Notes under the pieces: model-generated
The model's database searches: none
Told to the model about the DNA's origin: nothing
The model's input: only the letters and a program-made list of their open reading frames with translations
Position numbers and translations under genes: made by a program
Source of the DNA: Amoeboaphelidium occidentale
Taxonomy: Eukaryota; Aphelidiomycota; Aphelidea
Length of the DNA: 44,097 bases
Direction of reading: 5' to 3'
Assembly (NCBI GenBank): GCA_023515795.1
Contig: JALGPX010000088.1
Location: 9,522-53,618 of the forward strand
Shown: piece by piece, positions 39,621 to 44,097 of the stretch
Layout: every line of letters begins with the position of its first letter
Position numbering within the stretch: position 1 is the stretch's first letter

Positions 39621-42386
39621 TTAGAATGCGAGAACAGGAAATGTAATCGCAAGCACAATGACAGCAACAACAACAATAGCCAAAGGAACAATAAAATTCC
39701 ACGAGTACTTAACAGGTTGGACACCTACTTTTTTCTTGACCTTCAACTTCTTTGCTGCTAGCTTGGCATGATCAAGACCTGATTTTCTCTGAAGAACAAC
39801 CGAATGAGCACATTCGCGAGGATTATGCCAATAGAACATCGTTTGAGATGCAGGGTCGAACAAAAATTCTCCATCACTAACATCAATATCTAAATAGTGA
39901 TAAGGGTCTTTCTTATCATTTTTATCCATATACTGAAATGCGGGAACATAAATCTCAGTTTGACGCTTCAAACTTGGACCCGGCGGTATGCTATCTGAAT
40001 TTGAAAGAGGTGGCGTAGTGAATTGAAGAATGTAAGTTCCAGTCTTAAAGTCAAACTCTGCACGCTGAACTTCACCAGCAACTTTTGCAGCATAAGGTCG
40101 AATTATCGCCTCCAATGCTCTTCCTCCAACAAACCACTTGGAAAAATCAATTGTATCTTCATCTTCCTCAATTGCCAATGCTTTATGGCCAACTTCTCCA
40201 TCCGCTATAGTTTTTGAGAATATTGAGAAATCCTCTCCATTCCAGTGATCTCCCACCATTACTTCATTCTTTGGATAATAATTCCAAAGTGTGAAACCAC
40301 AAACACCAGTGCTTTCTAAAGCTCTCAGCATCGCATCTAAAGCAAGATTGTGATATTCGTAATCACTGTCCGAGTAACCAATATGATCATTCATGTCCAT
40401 AGGAATGCCGCACTCTCCAAAGATAATTGGAACACTCTTCATTCTAGGAGTAGAAATGTCTTGTGGCAAGTTGAATGATGTGTAGCCAGCTCTAACAATC
40501 CTATGAATTTGCTTCTTGTAATTGTTTCGCATTCCCTCTGTTCCAATATATGTGTTTTTGAAAAAATTTCTTGAACCGTTCGATAATTCCTGAACGTCAT
40601 GGCTGAACAGGCTGTTGAACTTTTTCGAAAACAGAAGACTGAGATCATACCAATGTGGAGCGTAAATCAAATCTCTTTGTAATCCAAGTTCTTCACAGTC
40701 ACGAGACGTTGAAACTCTTGGAGGACTTTCATTTGGAATAGGCTCAACCAAAAATAAAAGGTTTCTGCGACCTCCAAACGACGTTCGCACAGCGGATATG
40801 TATCTTTTTATAAAAGGAAGATAGAAATCCTTGTTAAACTCGACACTTGCACCAGTTTGAGGATTCTTTAGGAAATAATCTGGTGTCAGTATACGTGGAA
40901 CTGTCTTCCCATTCTCTTCTACCGTATCCCAAAGTCCGTGGGCTTTCCAAATACATCCATCATACTTCCAAACTTTAATACCCTCTTCATTAACAAGCTT
41001 TTTTCCAACCTTTCTTGTTGGCCATGGGAAAGATCTCTCATAAACATCGACAATCTGAGAATAACCTTCGCCCAAAGCCATTCCTTGTAAAGCACTTGGA
41101 GCTAAGGATAAGTGCAACATTTTATCATAGTTGTATTTGTCAAAAGACTTCAAACCAACATATCCGTGATGCGGTTCGTTCATGACTTCAAAAGAGAGTA
41201 CTGCATCTAAATGACTAATACGCCCAGCTAAGTATGCATAACACTGAATGTAATGTCTTTGTAAGTAATCTTGGACACTCTCTTCAGTAAGAGAACCATC
41301 CTGGTTGCGCGCTTTTGTTTTTGGTGCGAATACATTACCAGCAAAGAATAATGTGAACATTGTCTGACATGCAAGCTTTGTCAAATTAGTGGGCCAGAGC
41401 ATCTGCTGAGATGTTGGATCTTCTTGATTCCATGAATGTATATGAGCTGCAGCAGTCTTTCTGAAAGTCTTGATGTCTAATCCGACGGTATCAAATGTCC
41501 AACCAGGAGCTCCAGAACCTCCAGAAAATCTCGACCAGACATCTTGATGTGGATCTATAATAACTTTAAATCCGTGTTCACCAGCTTTCGCAATGAGCTT
41601 GATCAAAAACTCGATATAATCTTCATCATAAATACCAGGACCTTCATGTTCCAATGCTTCCCACGGAACACCCAACCTAATGAATGATAAACCCCAGATC
41701 TTCAATCTTGTGAAATGCTCATCACAAGAATCTAAAGAAATTGGTTCATCAACAAAGGAAACATTATTATGATCATAGAACAGATCTGTGTCGGCTTGAT
41801 CACATTTCATTGCCAAACCACGAGGAATCTTCGCACACATGTTCACACCTCTTAACCACAATGATCTACCAAATTGGTCAGAAAGTGTATTATTATCCGA
41901 TATCTGAACAGCCAACTTCTCTAACGTGGGTCGCTTGTCTGCACCTGTCGGACTGTTTATGAGCTCATCGACTTCAACACCCTTCAAACCTGTTGTAATC
42001 CTTCTGCCCAAAGACGGTACTGTATTAGGGGTTACCGGACTCTCTAATGATTTATATCCCGAGTGTTGACTTTTCATCGGGGAACTTGAACCTTCATCGT
42101 TATTATTAGCGGCAATACTTTTCACATGAATCCAATTAGCAGCTACAGATGATGGTCTGCTACTCTTAGCGTCATCCTTTCGAACGGAGCTACTAGAGAA
42201 CGTGCTCATCTTACGTTTGCCTTCCTCCATCTCCACAACAACATCGCTTGAAAGTGCCATTCGACTGCTCGGTCTTGTGTCAGGATAGTTCTCCAACTGA
42301 GGCTCTTCCCTTTGTGTTAACTTTGTGATCTTATCATCCTGAGTCGTTAATTCTTTAGAGGGATTCCCTTCAACTGATGGACTCAT
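39621..42386 (-). CDS. GH5 steryl-glucoside/glucosylceramide beta-glucosidase, Egh1/EGCrP2-like
   Basis: Glycoside hydrolase family 5 enzyme related to fungal EGCrP2/Egh1 steryl-beta-glucosidases, which remove glucose from steryl glucosides or glucosylceramide. The 921 residues have a Ser-rich N-terminus (~160), then LWLRGVNMCAKIP, FIRLGVPWEALEHEGPG, GFKVIIDPHQDVWSRFSGG, the acid/base segment SFEVMNEPHHGYVG (Glu ~404), LIYAPHWYD, and the nucleophile segment PIIFGECGIPMD (Glu ~656). A C-terminal beta domain follows. The last ~25 residues form a transmembrane helix (FIVPLAIVVVAVIVLAI), so the protein is probably tail-anchored, unlike soluble relatives. The first ATG is at 42386; the frame continues upstream without one. 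No intron. Confidence 0.88.
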   Translation of the reverse strand: MSPSVEGNPSKELTTQDDKITKLTQREEPQLENYPDTRPSSRMALSSDVVVEMEEGKRKMSTFSSSSVRKDDAKSSRPSSVAANWIHVKSIAANNNDEGSSSPMKSQHSGYKSLESPVTPNTVPSLGRRITTGLKGVEVDELINSPTGADKRPTLEKLAVQISDNNTLSDQFGRSLWLRGVNMCAKIPRGLAMKCDQADTDLFYDHNNVSFVDEPISLDSCDEHFTRLKIWGLSFIRLGVPWEALEHEGPGIYDEDYIEFLIKLIAKAGEHGFKVIIDPHQDVWSRFSGGSGAPGWTFDTVGLDIKTFRKTAAAHIHSWNQEDPTSQQMLWPTNLTKLACQTMFTLFFAGNVFAPKTKARNQDGSLTEESVQDYLQRHYIQCYAYLAGRISHLDAVLSFEVMNEPHHGYVGLKSFDKYNYDKMLHLSLAPSALQGMALGEGYSQIVDVYERSFPWPTRKVGKKLVNEEGIKVWKYDGCIWKAHGLWDTVEENGKTVPRILTPDYFLKNPQTGASVEFNKDFYLPFIKRYISAVRTSFGGRRNLLFLVEPIPNESPPRVSTSRDCEELGLQRDLIYAPHWYDLSLLFSKKFNSLFSHDVQELSNGSRNFFKNTYIGTEGMRNNYKKQIHRIVRAGYTSFNLPQDISTPRMKSVPIIFGECGIPMDMNDHIGYSDSDYEYHNLALDAMLRALESTGVCGFTLWNYYPKNEVMVGDHWNGEDFSIFSKTIADGEVGHKALAIEEDEDTIDFSKWFVGGRALEAIIRPYAAKVAGEVQRAEFDFKTGTYILQFTTPPLSNSDSIPPGPSLKRQTEIYVPAFQYMDKNDKKDPYHYLDIDVSDGEFLFDPASQTMFYWHNPRECAHSVVLQRKSGLDHAKLAAKKLKVKKKVGVQPVKYSWNFIVPLAIVVVAVIVLAITFPVLAF

Positions 42387-43446
42387 CGAATGCGTTTCAA
42401 ACGGTTGCTTGTTGGAGAAGAGGCGTGCACACACAGGTTGCCGCAAGACGGATCAAGACAAGACAAGACAAGCTTTTTTCAACAATGAATGTTGCATATT
42501 GATATTACTAAAAAATCGCTCTTTTCCGTAATCTATCCCTCTGCTGAGATGTTCTACAGATCATCATTACTCTTTTGGGCTGCAGCTCTTTCTCCTTGAA
42601 ACGTCTGACATGCTAGCATGTTTCTTTGGAGTGACTGTCTTCAGAACTGTTATTGTCACACTCTCACACTCTTATGCTTTCATGCTCTGTATAGTTTTAC
42701 TATACGTACACTCTTTTACTTTTGTCACGCACTCATCTGTGCATCTTAGCATCATTTTGCAGAACTTAATCGATACTAAGAAAAAATTTACTATCAAGAA
42801 GGATAGCGAGTTACGTGCAAAAGACAAATACATGAAGGGTTGCTGAAGATCAGAATGAGAGTATCTCACATAGGTGATTCAGTGTCAGTTCTGTTGCCGC
42901 TGCTGAAACTTCTACATGGTCTTGATAGTTAGGATAATGTTGCACGCCTTTATTGTTTTCAGTAGTTCAGTGGATACTTCGATGTTACCACTGCAGATAG
43001 TGTCGAAAGACTCAAGATTAGATGAAATCGAATGGGTTCTCATTTAGAATGAATCTAAATTCAACAAGCTCCTGCGTAAGGCGCGCGAATAAACGATCGC
43101 TTTGCAATTCCTCGCTCCTCTGGTGATGCGGTCCGTGCGTTTGAAGACGTTGAAACAAGTCGACTCTTTGTATCAATGCGAGCAGTAGAAGACAGGTGTT
43201 TGAGAACGAGATTCCTTGCAAGGATACCTGATACACAGGGATGAATGGATATAGCTTAGCGCATGCATCGGTATAAGCAAGCTGCGTTCATGCTAACTGC
43301 AATTGTTTATTGCGTATCAAACCAGATGCTGTTTACTTCAGAAACTGCATGGAACGGCTCTGGTGCGGCTGATAAGAGGCAAGACTGCCTAGAAAGCGAG
43401 TACTCAATTACGCCCATAGCGATTGTAATAGAAAGGATTAATGCAT
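42387..43446. other. Region without a supported gene
   Basis: Slightly over 1 kb with only short open frames. One at 42610-42846 (+) is hydrophobic then basic. One at 43263-43454 (+) starts with a signal-like hydrophobic stretch (AAFMLTAIVYCV) and runs into the downstream repeat. Neither shows a recognisable domain or coding context. No tRNA or snRNA motif is seen. The first ~90 bases include an (AAGAC)n run. Confidence 0.5.
42454..42473 (+). repeat. (CAAGA)n microsatellite
   Basis: Four tandem copies of a CAAGA pentamer upstream of the GH5 gene's first ATG. It may lie in that gene's 5' UTR. Confidence 0.85.
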
Positions 43447-43758
43447 TCGGCTGAAACGTCTTCGTTTGATCAAAATTCGATGGTGAAGTATTTTTTCTAA
43501 CCGCAGTTATTATTTTTCCGCAAAATCAAGATTACTATTCATCAGCATTATCAACGGCAAGTAGGTGGATTGCTTGCTGGCGTATCCGAGGAATGCTTGC
43601 TGGTTAAGAATTTGATGGTTTTTGCTCTGTAGTCCTAACCGCGTTCTTCGATCATAGATTGTGAGAGATCGGTACTGCTGGGTATCAAGGATACCGAATG
43701 TTTGTTTGGCTTAAAAGATGACCCGGGTCATCGCAGGTTAACGCCAAAGTCAGTTGGA
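43447..43758 (+). repeat. Copy 1 of a ~312-bp duplicated unit
   Basis: Begins TCGGCTGAAACGTCTTCG and ends CAGTTGGA, immediately before the N at 43759. It contains a perfect 16-base palindrome GATGACCCGGGTCATC (43718-43733) and a hairpin-like GGTATCAAGGATACC (43681-43695). No family is recognised. Confidence 0.85.
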
Positions 43759-43759
43759 N
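43759..43759. other. Second assembly N between duplicate copies
   Basis: As at 10341, a single N separates two near-identical copies of the same sequence, pointing to a contig join. Confidence 0.85.
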
Positions 43760-44070
43760 TCGGCTGAAACGTCTTCGTTTGATCAAAATTCGATCGTGGA
43801 GTATTTTTTCTAACCGCGGTTATTCTTCTTCTTAGAATCAAAATTACTATTCATCAGCATTATCAACGGCAAGTAGGTGGATTGCTTGCTAGCGTATCTG
43901 AGGAATGCTTGCTGGTTAAGAATTTGATGGTTTTTGCTCTGTAGTCCTAACCGCGTTCTTCGATCATAGATTGTGAGAGATCGGTACTGCCGGGTATCAA
44001 GGATACCGAATGTTTGTTTGTCTTAAAAGATGATCCGGGTCATCGCAGGTTAACGCCAAAGTCAGTTGGA
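43760..44070 (+). repeat. Copy 2 of the ~312-bp duplicated unit
   Basis: About 95% identical to copy 1 by eye. Differences cluster in a short T-rich stretch (43813-43835), with single changes elsewhere. One of these (GATGATCCGGGTCATC) breaks the palindrome present in copy 1. Sequence continues past the unit to the window end with no gene seen. Confidence 0.85.
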
Positions 44071-44097
44071 GGGTCAAATTCTATTGGCTTACCAGAA

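Noticed and set aside
42610-42846. 78-codon hydrophobic ORF
   Set aside because: No homology, no coding context, and a repetitive Ser/His/Val composition; likely chance in an AT-rich gene-free stretch.
1-44097. CRISPR arrays, insertion sequences, tRNA or rRNA genes
   Set aside because: No regularly spaced repeats, transposase ORFs, terminal inverted repeats with a mobile gene, or tRNA arm motifs were seen on reading the gaps.

Overview
The window is a compact eukaryotic nuclear segment, most likely from an early-diverging fungus (Mucoromycota/Zoopagomycota grade). Pointers are a single-chain ATP-citrate lyase, an Hsp78-type mitochondrial ClpB, Mrp51-like and Dsn1/Mis13-like proteins, an Egh1/EGCrP2-type GH5 glucosidase, a PMR5/TBL-type acyl-esterase and an NF-YB (HAP3) subunit. 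The lineage call is inference. The sequence is AT-rich, and some proteins carry Asn/Gln runs.

I reconstructed 22 introns from protein continuity. They are 31-59 nt long, mostly 32-40 nt, with GT...AG ends and often a CTAAC, CTGAC or TTAAC motif near the 3' end. Joining exons across them gives in-frame proteins for Mio, SDHA, LSM5, a TBL esterase, EMC1, ATP-citrate lyase, an ABCD transporter, Dsn1, a Gfo/Idh/MocA oxidoreductase, ALG3, cyclin B and a GATA factor.

Layout. 1-7.7 kb: an unknown partial ORF, NF-YB (-), the Hsp70 exchange factor FES1 (+), a small bacterial-type PH-like protein (-), the GATOR2/SEACAT subunit Mio (-), a two-helix membrane protein (+) and an RGS protein (+). 7.7-15.3 kb: SDHA (-), a Cys/His-repeat protein (+), a repeat block with an assembly N, LSM5 (+), a TBL esterase (-) and EMC1 (-). 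15.5-25.5 kb: ATP-citrate lyase (+), Hsp78 (+) whose stop overlaps the start of an unknown ORF (+), pirin (-), a 2H phosphoesterase (-), a DUF3990-like ADP-ribosyltransferase-fold protein (+) and a secreted Cys-rich protein (-). 25.5-33.2 kb: an isolated SF3A1 C-terminal module (-) overlapping the stop of a peroxisomal ABC transporter (-), then Dsn1 (+), an oxidoreductase (+) and ALG3 (-). 33.6-42.4 kb: cyclin B (+), Mrp51 (+), a GATA factor (-), an unknown ORF (-), a LIM protein (+) and a GH5 steryl/ceramide glucosidase (-). 42.4-44.1 kb: no convincing gene, plus a 0.31-kb duplicated unit split by a second N.

Most genes are housekeeping: mitochondrial (SDHA, Hsp78, Mrp51), acetyl-CoA supply (ATP-citrate lyase), ER biogenesis and N-glycosylation (EMC1, ALG3), RNA processing (LSM5, SF3A1), cell division (cyclin B, Dsn1) and TORC1 signalling (Mio). 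I see no obvious multi-gene defence or biosynthetic system. The notable biology is genome compaction: 25-nt gaps between divergent starts, 18-62-nt gaps between convergent stops, AATAAA signals built into stop codons, and two ATGA stop/start overlaps between same-strand genes. The most unusual genes are the GC-rich DUF3990-like protein, the bacterial-type PH-like protein and the split SF3A1 module.
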